A DNA stretch of 64,000 nt from Agapanthus africanus (GCA_030015575.1 CM057337.1:290494044-290558043); one strand, 5' to 3'; counted from the stretch's first letter, positions 9,954 through 22,431 are shown. Notes: generated by a model from the sequence alone, not told the origin. Numbers and translations are program-made.

Positions 9954-12900
9954 TGTCATGACGCGAAAGGAGTACGTGACTAGCTCTTGAACCACATGAA
10001 GTCTATAGGACTCCATCTGATCCAAGTATGCTAAAAGCCCAAAAATCTAAAACCATTTTAAGGAGTAAATAAAGAAACTGGTTTTTAGTAAGTAAAGAAA
10101 TCATGTTTGAAATCAAATTTTTTAAAGAAGTAAGCCGAATATGCATTTTCAAAATGTATAGTCTTTTCTGAAAATTTCGGCAGAGTTTCCTTTGTAAACA
10201 CTGGCCCCGAACGGGGTACAACAAGAATAATATATGTGAAATGATAAAAGGCATCCCCAAGCGGGAGCTAGCTCTTCGTCAATCGACGGTCACAACCACG
10301 CAAGCAATAATAATATACAACGCTGAAGGGCGAGGATCAAAACTCAGAAAGAACTTAAAACAGCATGAAAACCGTAATACTACAACGCGCGACTCTAAGG
10401 TCGAAATAATACATAACCGATTTCTAAGTCTGAAACAATATACAAGTTTTGGTTGAAGGAATTTCTAGATACAATGAATAATACATATACAGGGGTGGTT
10501 CTGATGCAAAGAACCCACCTACCAAGAAAATCACCCCCAAAGGAAAGCAGTGTGCCAGAAATGCCGCTATGGAACCTGTACGGCAAAACCTGGAAGAAGA
10601 TGTGGCACAACAGGGGTGAGTTGCCAACTCGTGAATAGAAAATATCTACAAGCAGAGATCGAATGTATGACCCATCCTAGGTCAATACGATCAGATATAA
10701 ATATAAACTTCAAGAGTAATCCTGAAGCATGATAAGATGGCAATGTAACATCTAATCGTGTATGTAGTGCCAAGTACTCATGCCAGTGCCTCAGGTAATA
10801 ACATGTCATAAATATAAGGTATGTCTGCATGAAGTAAATATGATGAAGTATCAAAATGGATATCAATACACATATATTAGCGTCCCATTCCATTAATATT
10901 GGTTTAAGGGTATATATAACAGCGCCCTCATACCCTGTTATATATACAAATGAAGTATGATCGATGTAATAAAAGTCTGTATGTGATCAATGTCTGTATA
11001 TATGTGGATCCCGTCCACCCGTCACCCAATGACAATAAGCATCATGCATGTAAATATGAGGATATAATCAAAATCATGGAACCTGAGTGCCTAGCATCGA
11101 CACCCGAAAACATCATGAAACCTGTGCCTAGCATCGGCACGTAAATCCTCATCTATCGGGCTCCATCAGTCCGGATTAGCCCTGATAGGTACGTATCATA
11201 CGCTATCTTGAAAAACCCGAGTGCCCAGCTTCGACCCTCGAATTTCCGACATATCCATACGTACGAAACTCCGGTCGGTATCCCCAAGATAACAGCCGAG
11301 TAAAAGGTAATATCACCGGACAGTATGGTTCCCCAGCCGGGCTCATCGGCTCATAGCATATCGACATCCCTTTCTTGCCCCGGGGTACTCTGGGCCCCAC
11401 CATGTACCCTCATGCGGCCTCGACGCCTCCTCGTAGAGGTATATAAATCAGAACCGATAAAACTCATGGTGGAAGCTGAAATATCATATTAAGGGTAACC
11501 GGGTTTTAAAACATTTACATAATCTCTTGAAATACCCACGGTTTCCCAAATCCAGAAATATCATGAAAACAAATATCCTAATGCGCATAATCAGAAAGCA
11601 TGATGTATGTGACATATAAATGAATGCAAGTATAACAGTATATCATGCAACATGGAATAATGGTATGCACATACAAGGTCATATCCTGATGCAATAATAC
11701 TACTGTGTAGTGACATGGCAATTATTGATGATGAAGTGTGTGAGCCGGCAAGCAAGTGTGCATGGAACATACGCATCATCGATAATGGTGCTGGTGTCCT
11801 AACAACATGATAGTAATACAGTAATAAACACATGCAAGGCAATGTGAATAGCATGAATATGCGGAAATCAAATAATCAACACCACAGTGAAGAATCTACA
11901 TCAATAAGAATATGTCATGCAGTTATGCCATTTGAAATAGGACGAATCAGGATTTTTAGTAAAATAAGGGCTACGGTATTTTTAAGAAAGATACGTCTTT
12001 TGAAAATACCCGTAGAATCCCTTTACTTGTCTTTAAGATATTCCTGATTCGTAGTTTTTGAAATAAGTATGACTCGGGTCTAGTCTAACATCTACTATGC
12101 AAACTACAGATCTAAGTATCAAGTGAATCGTGAGGGGTATGGAAACCGCCTAAATCAGAGTCGATATATAGATATAATAGTCGGTGATCCCGCCTCAATA
12201 GTATCGCGTACGATATAGAACATCATATGACATCCTCGAGTCATGAGTGCGGATCTATCATCAATATAAAGCTCGTACGGTAAATCGTCGTACGGCATCC
12301 CAATAGCTGGGTATGGGTCAATATCACATTCATCTCATCAATTATCTGCTATCCTCATCATCATATCACATAAAATGGGGTACTGATCTAAGTCTAGTAC
12401 AACTGATACCATCAATATAACTGCGTGTGTAAACATACGTCCAAAGGCCCGCCAGAGATCACATGTCGTATCCCAAATACGAATCACATCACATCACCGA
12501 TCTCACGGCACAATGCCAAAAATCATCGACTCATCTCCAAATGTCATCCACTATCCATCATCATCACAGTATAAGTATAGCAATATGCATGTGTGTGCGT
12601 GTGGGTGTAAACCTATTCTACGGTTCGTAACTAGGAACTATTCTAGTTTACTTTTAACCATATTACATCAAACACATCTCAAATAATCCACGACACTATA
12701 CTATCATATATAATATATACATATAATATACCAACTCCGGACTGCGGGGGTGCTATACGCCATCCACCCGACTTCCCCCGTAGATATAATCTACTCACCT
12801 GGTCTTCGCTCGCCGAAATCGATGACGCCGCGCTTCTTCACCTCGGAATCCTTGCTAGGGTACCTACAATAATAAACAGTCGCAATGCGTATTAAAATCG

Positions 12901-14262
12901 AGGCAGAAAACCGATACAGCGCACAGTGTGCTCATAGGTTGGAACCTATGGCATAAACGTGCAAATCAATCAAACAATCCATGTTGTCGATGTACGAACA
13001 CCCGACAACCAAATGCAAATCCAAATATCAAGAAAGTGCATTTTAAAATATGGAAAACATGGCCTAAAACACACCAAAATGCTCCCAGATTTTCCCCAGG
13101 TGACAATTAGCCAAAACTGCATATAGGAGGGGTCTATTTTAGTGCAAGAGGAGCCATGGACCAAACCTGAACCAAATCCATCCTACTCTGGCTACAAATT
13201 GCGGCCAGAATGATTAAATCTGTGGCCTAGGGTTTGGATTTGGGGCTCGGGTCTCAGTGGTAGCTTCCCAGGTACCTGCACGACTCCCAGTAATCCCAAA
13301 ATCAATTCTAGTGGCCCCGGGTTACTCCAGATTCCAAAATACCCTCACAAATCACACATTTATCCGATGTCGGGGTTTCTAAATCCGTATTCCGGGTTCC
13401 AAGTCTCTATTTTGGGTCATAATTCAAGCACTAGGGTGTTGGGGTGGCCTCTACTAAGCTCAATTTCATATTACAACACAAAATTCCCTCAAACCTTAAC
13501 TAGGTTTTCCTCAAATCCACAAAACACACAATATCGGTTCTATCACAACATGGGGGGTATAAGAAATGCTAAAACTAAGCTAAGCGTTCAGTAAATACTT
13601 CATTTGGCAACTCAAGAATTTTCTTGAGTTGCCCATAGTGACCAAAATCCTTGCTTTCTTGGTCCCATGTGTAGATCTTGAGCTTGTGCACACTTTTAAT
13701 GAAATGAGGGTAGGGTTTTGGTGATGTTTGTGAGATGATTTGGGGCTTGAAGAGGGGAGGATGAAGAGGGGCAGCACCTGCAGCAGGAGATGGAGGAAGA
13801 GGGAGAGAGAAAATGAGAGGAAGAATGAAGAAATGGCTAAGTCCAAGGTCAAAGGAAAACCATACCTCTCTCTCTCACACCATACCTCATATAAAAATCC
13901 TTTTTCCGTTTTCTTTTCCTTTTCTTTCTCTTTTCTATTTCCTTCTCACTAGAATAGTAACCCTAAAAGAAACATGGTGGAAAAATGCACAAGTGTAAGA
14001 AAAATGATATGTGCATGTTTTGCACAAAAATGCTAAAAACCCGATTAGCGATTTTTAATCGCGATTAGCACTAAATTAGCATATAATTAATCATAAAAAC
14101 TTAAAAATGACATAATTCCATAAAATACCCTATTTTAGAATTTTCCATAATTTTTCCCATTTATTTGTATTTAATAATACCGAAATATTAAAATATTCAA
14201 TAAAATAATATTAAATTATAAAAATTCCCAAAAATAATATTTTATTTTTTTGAAATGTTACA
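9954..14262 (-). repeat. 3' LTR of C
   Basis: Plus strand TGTCATGACGC…GAAATGTTACA, 4309 bp. It aligns throughout with 17090-19598 plus 40194-42005, differing by a few percent. Inside are a perfect palindrome TAATCGCGATTA (14056-14067), the 28-nt inverted repeat, and a consensus splice donor in sense (CCAG|GTGAGT, near 12793-12802). Short open frames here are not conserved. Confidence 0.92.
13606..13633. other. 28-nt inverted repeat in C 3' LTR
   Basis: Perfect 13-bp arms (GGCAACTCAAGAA) around TT. The copy in the 5' LTR (41338-41365) has lost pairing through substitutions in both arms. Confidence 0.85.
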
Positions 14263-14618
14263 ATCTTCCCCCCTTAAATAAATTCGGTCCCCGAATTTAA
14301 ATTTAAACCCCCAAATACTAAAACATTTTAGTAAAAATCCAAATTGTCGGGGCTCCGAAAACATCAATACATAAAACGCATAATAGCGCAATGCATGCGC
14401 ATAAGTAATGAGAAGATAACTCAAAATAGAAACTCCGTCAAGCATCTTGCAATCATCGGAGTCATGATAAAAACACAAATGTCAAATCCGAAATAAAACC
14501 AATTTGACAGAAATCAGAACTATACATGTAAATAGCTAAAGTAATGCATGTAAAATATATCATAAAAACGTACTGGTCCATAAAGAAACAACCATAAAAA
14601 GGTATATAAGAATACCCA

Positions 14619-14798
14619 GTGCGTCTGGTACGCACGGAAATCAAAATCCATATATGTGCCATACATGTGCACAAAAAAATATCTAGGTGCAACTGGTGTG
14701 CACGAAACATCTGTCATAGGCAACGTGTGTACCTGACAACAAAATCAGGTGCATCTGACATGCATAAAGAATCTTGATTTAGTGCATCTGGTGTGCAC
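14619..14798. repeat. Array of short inverted repeats
   Basis: Four units of the form GTGCR-tctggtg-YGCAC at 14619-14635 (GTGCG/CGCAC), 14687-14703, 14749-14765 (imperfect, GTGCA/TGCAT) and 14782-14798 (GTGCA/TGCAC). The arms co-vary G/C to A/T between units. Confidence 0.65.
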
Positions 14799-16049
14799 CA
14801 AAATCGTATATCAAAACACTAAAGGTGCATGAAAACTATGCTGGAAGCGTAAATCAAATCACATGCATAAAATAGGCATGAAATCACAGTCAATACCTCA
14901 AGCGTAATAACCGTGCGCAAAATATAAATACCCAATGGGTGCATAAAACAAATATCATGAAACTCAGCCATCAAGACTAAACCATGCTAACAGAACGCCC
15001 AAAATACCAAAATCCAAGATGACGAATACGTGATAATCGAATCACAAAATCACAAATCATAAATACCGTCGCCAATAGTCCCTCCTTCAAAGTCGAGAAG
15101 GTGTCGGTGCATCCAATACTAGAAGCGCAAGATATCTACTTACCTCTTGCTCACGGTCTAGCGTCCTCATCATCTCTGTGGATTACCAATCTCGCAATCA
15201 ATCGGCTCATCAGCCCTGTCAGGTGTGTTAACGGGGACGATTCCGTTCTGGCACTTCTCTGGTCATCTCTCGGTCAATCCTCACGACCACTCGTAAAGCA
15301 GCATGTCACTGGCGTCGGCCTCTGGCTCTCGGAATGCACATCACACATCTGATCCTAGGTGAAAATATCATTGCAGCAGTGTCCTGGAAGGAATCCCGCT
15401 CAAGGTATCTTCCGATCTTGCCTATGCCGGTCTGTACGGAGGCTGGTACTCTTGCATAATCTCTTCTCGCTCGATGGACATCTGCGTCCTCAGCACAGCA
15501 TTTCCTTGGAAGATGGTCGTGTCCCAACGCCTCTGTATATATATCCGACCTTTAATCTTAACGGGGAGTAGTAACAGCTCGTCTGCATCTCACACGAACT
15601 TCTTGTCCCGCTTGTCTGTATCATCGTCTATTTCGACGTCGCGTCTCTATTTGCGCACTGCAATGTCCTCGGCTACGGTCCATCCGAAGTCTCTCACACG
15701 GACTCGAAATCACGAACTCGGTATCTTCAGCACTCAGTAGAAGATATCTAGCCGAACACGTCCTCAGCGTGCGTATCGCATCTCTCATGTCAGCGGAGTG
15801 GAACATCATCTCGTCGAAATCTCATACGACTCTTACTCCACTCTGTTCCAATGTCGGCTGATTCGGACTCGTCTCATCGTGGCTGCATGGACTGTGCTCC
15901 AACGGCTATACTCGTACCTGGAGTCTTCCAAGCAATGTGTCCCATCACATGATGTCCAAAAAATGTCGAACCATCCGATCGACTCGTCAGAACCTCATAA
16001 TCCCCCAAGAGCTCAACATCTTGGGTACAGTTCAATAGTATCGAGTACA

Positions 16050-16250
16050 TACCACAGCATCAGTGGTCCAGCCGTAGAAGGGCAAACCCAAGCCTCACTA
16101 ATGGCGCCGCGGAACTGCCGCAAACCTTAAGGTTCAAAGGCTTTCACACGGTCATTATGTCGAGTTAGGGTTTCATTCTTCTAGAGGGTCCATAGAATCG
16201 CTTGCATATCTTTCCGAATACTTTAAACTTGGAAAATGGGCTCCTGACAT
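16050..16250 (-). repeat. Copia-leader-like segment inside C
   Basis: This stretch matches the copia leaders of E (54665-54815), D (45411-45560) and A (22350-22490, reversed) over several blocks: GGTCCAGCCGTAGAAGGG, GGCGCCGCGGAAC, AAGGTTCAAAGG and TTCTAGA-GGTCC. The neighbouring gypsy sequence shows no such similarity. Edges are approximate. Confidence 0.7.
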
Positions 16251-17074
16251 TCGATCGTCTCTATCGACTCTCAACGAATCTACGTGAAGTCGTATCTAGC
16301 TAGAATCAATCTATCTGATGACCTCGCATCGGGATAAGAGAACGAACCACATATCCTAGTCATTCACCCTCGGGGACTAGCGACTCACCATCATATCTCT
16401 AAGTATATACCCCTGCTGCAGTAGCTCCAATCATCTGGGCGATATCTCGTCATTTGCAGCAGCAACTGGCTCATTCATCTGTATGCTGAACAGCGCCTCA
16501 ATCATCAAGAATAAGCGATATATCAATGGTCATCGCATCCTGGCTGGCCTCTAGCAGTAGCCTGATCCTCTGGTACCAATCGGCACGTCCGAGAAATCTC
16601 GTGAAAGCGATCTGTCAAACGCTCATGGCGTGAAAACACAATAAGAAGACGCCTCTATATACAATCGTATGTCCCTGGAATCACGCCCTGGTCAGTCCTC
16701 GTCCACGACGAGCTCATGCTGACGCAACTCGACCGTAGCTCACTCTGCCCGTGAAATTGTGGCAGAAAAATTATAACCAGTATCGATGAGGATAGATCAG
16801 GAATGAATATAATACTGTGCAGGGAAATGTACATCCTAAGTCTCCTTAAGCGAAGTGGCGTGTCGTAAGTATGCTGCGGAACATACACACGGTACATCAC
16901 TCGACTGAAGTCACCTATTCCATCAACCAAGGGTCATCCTACGCGACGAAAGTTCGGGTCTAATACCCTCTCGACTAAGTCTAAGTTCCGTAAGGTCAAG
17001 CCTAAGTTCCGTATATATAAACGCCCTAGGCTCCATATAGTTAAACTTAGACTCGAACCAAGGTTAACCTACAA

Positions 17075-17085
17075 CTCTGATACCA
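17075..17085 (-). other. Primer-binding site of C
   Basis: The minus strand reads TGGTATCAGAG, complementary to the initiator tRNA-Met 3' end, four bases inside the LTR edge at 17090. Confidence 0.85.
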
Positions 17086-17089
17086 ACTT

Positions 17090-19598
17090 TGTCACGACCC
17101 GAAAAGAGCACGTGACTGGCCCTTGAACCACATGAAGTCTATAAGACTCCATCTAATCCAAGTAAGCCAAAAGTGCCCAGAAATCTAAAACCATTTTAAG
17201 GAGTAAATAAAGAAACTGGTTTTTAGTACGTAAAGAAAGCATGTTTGAAATCAAAGTTTTTAAAGAAGTAAGACGAATATGCATTTTCAAAATGTATAGC
17301 CTTTTCTGAAAATTTCGGCAGAGTTTTCTTTGTAAAAACTGGCCCCGAACGGGGTACAACAAGAATAATATATGTGAAATGATAAAAGGCATCCCCAAGC
17401 GGGAGCTAGCTCTTCGTCAATCGACGGTCACAACCGCGCAAGCAATAATAATATACAACGCCGAAGGGTGAGGATCAAAACTTAGAAAGAACTTAAAACA
17501 GCATGAAAACCGTAATACTACAACACGCGACTCTAAGGTCGTAATAATACATAACCGATTTCTAAGTCTGAAAACAATATACAAGTTTTGGTTGATGGAA
17601 TTTCTAGATATAATGAATAATACATATACAAGGGTTGTTCTGATGCAAAGAACCTACCTACAGAGCAAATCACCCGCAAAGGAAAGCAGTGTGCCAGAAA
17701 TGCCGCTATGGAACCTGTACAGCAAAACCTGCAAGAAGCTGTGGCACAACGGGGGCGAGTTTCCAACTCGTGAATAGAAAATATCTACAAGCAGAGATCG
17801 AATGTATGACCCATCCTAGGTCAATACGATCCGATATAAATATAAACTTCAAGAGTAAGCCTGAAGCATGATAAGATGGCAATATAACATCTAATCGTGT
17901 ATGTAGTGCCAAGTACTCATGCCAGTGCCTCAGGTAATAACATGTTATAAATATAAGGTATGTCTGCATGAAGTAAATATGATGAAGTATCAAAATGGAT
18001 ATCAATACACATATATTAGCATCCTATTCCACTAATATTGGTGTAAGGGTATATATAACAGCGCCCTCATACCCTGTTATATATACAAATGAAATATGAT
18101 CGATGTAATAAAAGTCTGTATGTGATCAATGTCTGTATATATGTGGATCCCGTCCACCGTCACCCAATGACAATAAGCATCATTCATGTAAATATGAGGA
18201 TATAATCAAAATCATGGAACCTGAGTGCCTAGCATCGACACCCGAAAACATCATGAAACCTGTGCCTAGTATCGGCACGTAAATCCTCATCTATCGGGCT
18301 CCGTCAGTCCGGATCAGCCCTGATAGGTACGTCTCATACGCTATCTCGAAAAACCCGAGTGCCCAGCCTCGACCCTCGAATTTCCGACATATCCATACGT
18401 ACGAAACTCCGGTCGGTATCCCCAAGATAACAGCCGAGTAAAAGGTAATATCACCGGACAGTATGGTTCCCCAGCCGGGCTCATCGGCTCATAGCACATC
18501 GACATCCCTTTCTTGCCCTGGGGTACTCCGGGCCCCACCATGTACCCTCATACGGCCTCGACGCCTCCTCGTAGGGGTATATAAATCAGAACCGATAAAA
18601 CTCATGGTGGAAGCTGAAATATCATATCAAGGGTAACCGGGTTTTAAAACATTTACATAATCTCTTGAAATACCCACGGTTCCCCAAATCTAGAAATATC
18701 ATGAAAACAAATATCCCAATGCGCATAATCAGAAAGCATGATGTATGTGACATATAAATGAATGCAAGTATAACAGTATATCATGCACCATGGAATAATG
18801 GTATGCACATACAAGGTCATATCCTGATGCAATAATACTACTGTGTTGTGACATGGCAATTATCGATGATGAAGTGTGTGCGCCGGCAAGCAAGTGTACG
18901 TGGAACATACGCATCATCGATAATGGTGCTGGTGTCCTAACAACATGATAGTAATACAGCAATAAACACATGCAAGGCAATGTGAATAGCATGAATATGC
19001 GGAAATTAAATAATCAACACCACAGTAAAGAATCTACATCAATAAGAATATGTCATGCAGTTATGCCATTTGAAATAAGATGAATCAGGATTTTTAGTAA
19101 AATAAGGGCTACGGTGTTTTTAAGAAAGATACGTCTTTTGAAAATACCCGTAGAATCCCTTTATTTGTCTTTAAGATATTCCTGATTCGTAGTTTTTGAA
19201 ATAAGTATGACTCGGGTCTAGTCTAACATCAACTATGCAAACTATAGATCTAAGTATCAAGTCAATCGGGAGGGGTATGGAAACCGCCTAAATCTGAGTC
19301 GATATATAGATATAATAGTCGGTGATCCCGCCTCATTAGTATCGCGTACGATACAGTATATCATATGACATCCTCGAGTCATGAGTGCGGATCTATCATC
19401 AATATAAAGCTCGTACGGTAAATCGTCGTACGGTATCCCAATAGCTGGGTACGGGTCAATATCACATTCATCTCATCAATTATCTGGTATCCTCATCATC
19501 ATATCACATAAACTGGGGTACTGATCTAAGTCTAGTACAACTGATAACATCAATATAACTGTGTGTGTAAACACAAGTCTAAAGGCCCGCCAGAGATC
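17090..19598 (-). repeat. 5' LTR of C, left part
   Basis: Starts TGTCACGACCCG. Collinear with 9954-12450 of the 3' LTR. Interrupted after …GCCAGAGATC by element A; the LTR resumes at 40194 (…ACATGTCGTATCCC). Confidence 0.92.
19594..19598. repeat. Target site duplication of A, left
   Basis: AGATC, identical to 40189-40193. The uninterrupted site survives in the other C LTR near 12453. Confidence 0.93.
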
Positions 19599-21810
19599 TG
19601 TTAGTTATATGTATGCCCTAGAGGCCATTACTATACATAGGATGTATATTGTAGTGGATGCTTGGACATATATAGGGAGGACTTTCTTGCTCGACATGAT
19701 AGTATGCTATCTGGTTGCTCTTTACCTTAACGTGTACACTGATTGTCTCTCTGTTACATGTTGGTTAAGCCCTTAGGATGTGTGCTTGACTACCTGGACT
19801 ATGATGCGGATCATACTAGTGGGGACAAGATAGTCTATAAGTACATCCTTCAATGTCCCTAGTCGTGGGTGTATCGAGACGGGGCATCGATAAACCAGAG
19901 TAGACTAGCGTATACCTTCTCGACCCATACAGATGGGCGATGGATGATCCCATATCCATCGGTGTTTGACATCAGAGATGATATACGGGTGCTCAGTGGA
20001 GACTGGGTACACTGGACGGACTCGCCGAGAACTCCCAGATGGTATTATACCTCACGTCAGATGGCAGTTCTCTGGTGACACTGGTACAGAGTAGTCTGTT
20101 GACCCGAGATCGTCATAGAGTCTTGTGTAGTTCCCACTGTGCTTTGATTTCCATCTTACCACGTCCAAGAGGGCATGCAAAACGGTGGTTTTTGGGTACA
20201 GTCCCGTGTCACATGGAGGCAATGAGCGATAGGAGGGGATTCGTCTCTCCCGGTATAGGGGGTTGATGTTGCGCTGTGTTCGATTGACTATAACAGGAAA
20301 TCCCTGGCCAGGGTTGCTGAGATTTACTGGTAAGTGTTACCAGTAGTTTCTCGAATTGTTATAGACCTCATATCGACACGACTTATCGAGCTATTGGGGT
20401 CTGACGTTTACCACCCCTAGGCGAGATATGCGACATATCAGACGATCAGACCGGACTGTACGGTAGTGTTACTGGTTGGATTCACTGGAGTGTGAGCGGG
20501 CTTGCTCGTCGATCTTCTGATTGCTCAATACCCGGGTGGCCGTTACGTTTAGCAGACCGCTTGCGGCTTGTGGGTGTTTGATATGATCATCACCTGCTGC
20601 CGGCGTATTGACGAGTCTTTAGAGTCCTACACAGAGGTTTCCTGGCTCAAGCGAAACGAAATAGGAGCGCATATGAGATATGTGCGGGACCGAGAATAAT
20701 GCGTGTATATGATACCGTATTCTATTCTCGCGATGAATGTATCGAATGGTTGTATGCGATATAACCTAGTTATCGAATCAAGTATTGATTCGATAAGCCG
20801 ATACATTGAATACTAGTCGGTTGTGTGCGACATGACCGGATCATTGAATCAAGTGTTGATTTAATGATTTAATGCATAATTATATATTTGATATATTACT
20901 TTGCACTAACTAGTATTGGTTCACTTTAAACGGATTTTCTCACTTGGTTTGTGCACATTGTATATGTGATATACTTTTGTACACTTGTATGTATCATGTT
21001 TGATGATGCATGCTAACTTGTGTTTTGTGTAAAGTTTAAACCATGGTTATGTAATGGTTAGGGTTTTCATTTTCATATCTATTTATTTATTTGTTTTTTC
21101 ATTTTGGAAAATGATAAGCATAATGCAAAATGGTGGCTTTGTTTGGAAGCTTGTTGAAGCTTCATGAAGACTTTGACCATTTTGTATTTTAGCTTAACCC
21201 TAACCATTGCATTGAACCATGATTAGTTCTCTACACTTAACTATGGTCATGTTATGATAAGTTTGGATTTTCTTTTCTATTTTAAAATGAACTTATCATA
21301 ACAATTAGCTTCTTCTTCTTCATCTTCTTCAAGTGAAGAAAGCAAGCTCCATCAATGGTGATTGATGGAAATGAGTGAGAAATCCAATTCTAAAGTCTAC
21401 CCACTTCCTATTTCTTCATCCTCTACCTCTTGCCAAGTAGTAGAGTGTGTTTTCTTCACAAGTTTCTTGACTTGGTGAAGTTGGAGCTTGATTTAGCGAT
21501 GCCTCGACGTAGATCATCTTCGGCATGGACATCGACGACCTAGCTTGCCCATTCTCCGACGAAGCCGACGCTAGAGCCCGGGAACTCATTTGGACAGCGA
21601 GGGGACTTCGTTACGGAGCTATGGAGGTGGAGCACCGGATCTACAAAGGTTGTATTTCCGTATTCCCTTAGTTAAGTGTTAACTAGTTTGCTTTTTCGCC
21701 TAAATATCTAGCCAACGATCCGTTCACTAGGGTTTCTCGGCACCGTATTTTTTGAAATTGGCATGTTCGATGCCTTGTGAGACCTCTTGAGAGTGCCTAG
21801 GAACCCTACA
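19599..21810 (+). repeat. 5' LTR of A
   Basis: TGTTAGTTATATG…CCTACA, 2212 bp. Includes CCCTGGCCAGGG (20302-20313), a TACTGGTAA-gtg-TTACCAGTA hairpin just after it, two hairpins at 20770-20867, and a splice-donor-like AAAG|GTTGTA at 21648/21649 shared with D and E. Confidence 0.93.
20770..20867 (+). other. Paired hairpins in A LTR
   Basis: First: TTATCGAATCAA-gta-TTGATTCGATAA, perfect 12-bp arms (20770-20796). Second: TCATTGAATCAA-gtg-TTGATTTAATGA (20841-20867), one G-U. The same pair occurs in the LTRs of D, E and K (near 46595-46700, 47998-48100 and 60475-60575). Confidence 0.75.
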
Positions 21811-21811
21811 G

Positions 21812-21824
21812 TGGTATCAGAGCC
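21812..21824 (+). other. Primer-binding site of A
   Basis: TGGTATCAGAGCC, an exact match to the initiator tRNA-Met complement, one base after the LTR. Confidence 0.95.
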
Positions 21825-22010
21825 TAGCTAGAGCCTTAGGCGAAGTCTAGACGGAGTTTGAAGTCCGAACGAACCCGAAACCCTATCACAAACTTGCTCT
21901 CTGTACTTTTTCTAAAATCGTGGATTTTTCTAAATTAAAAATATGCAGAAAACTCAGCAGGGAATTCTAAGAATTACGGCGGAAATTTTTTTTCATGAAC
22001 AGTGATTTTA

Positions 22011-22057
22011 GCGGCGGAACCGCGGCATAAGCCTAGCTTATGCGGCGGTTCCGCGGC
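22011..22057 (+). other. GC-rich leader hairpin of A
   Basis: Two 22-nt arms (20 of 22 pair) around CTA, with GGCGGAACCGCGG at the core, 201 nt after the LTR. Counterparts: D 45443-45487, E 55088-55149 and, weaker, B 36064-36111. Confidence 0.8.
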
Positions 22058-22401
22058 GGATGTATGACGTCAGCCCTAACATGTTACACAGTAATTCATT
22101 GTTTCATCTTCTGAGTTCTCTGGGTATTTTAAAAATTTATTCAAGAGTTGAATTTTCTGGGATTGTTTTGGGGATTCGGTGTTTCGATCGGAGTATCAAA
22201 TTTTGTCTGTGTGGCTTTCCGGATAAATTTTAGAATATGTTAAAAAGTTCGACCGGATATAAGTACCCAACTTTTCCCCTGTCGGGAAATTTCCAAGTGT
22301 TGGATCTTTCCGTAGTTTAACGACGTTCTAAGTAGTGCAAGTAACGCGATGGACCCTCTAGAAGACAACAAACCTTAACTCGATTATGTGACCGTCTTGA
22401 A

Positions 22402-22431
22402 CTGCCCTTTGAACCTTCGGGTTTGGGGCAG
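22402..22431 (+). other. UUCG-loop hairpin in A leader
   Basis: CTGCCC-TTTG-AACC-TTCG-GGTT-TG-GGGCAG: 6-bp and 4-bp stems capped by a C(UUCG)G tetraloop, a known very stable RNA loop. E has a weaker equivalent near 54735-54760. Confidence 0.6.

Larger units (their letters stand above)
14263..17089 (-). other. Internal region of C, non-coding
   Basis: 2.8 kb between the two C LTRs. The left end (14263-14275) is the polypurine tract (AAGGGGGGAAGAT in sense), next to an ACCGAATTTATTTAAGG block typical of plant gypsy 3' ends. No protease, RT (YxDD), integrase or zinc-knuckle motif is visible on either strand; the longest sense frames are about 90 codons and unrecognised. It contains an inverted-repeat array (14619-14798) and a piece resembling copia leaders (about 16050-16250). 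Confidence 0.75.

Noticed and set aside
9756-10025. 89-codon minus-strand frame joining integrase-like and unknown sequence
   Set aside because: It crosses the edge of C at 9954; the first third is C LTR sequence fused by chance to D pol.
16655-16930. 91-codon minus-strand frame in C as a possible gag start
   Set aside because: No zinc knuckle or Gag-like motif, and it ends quickly.
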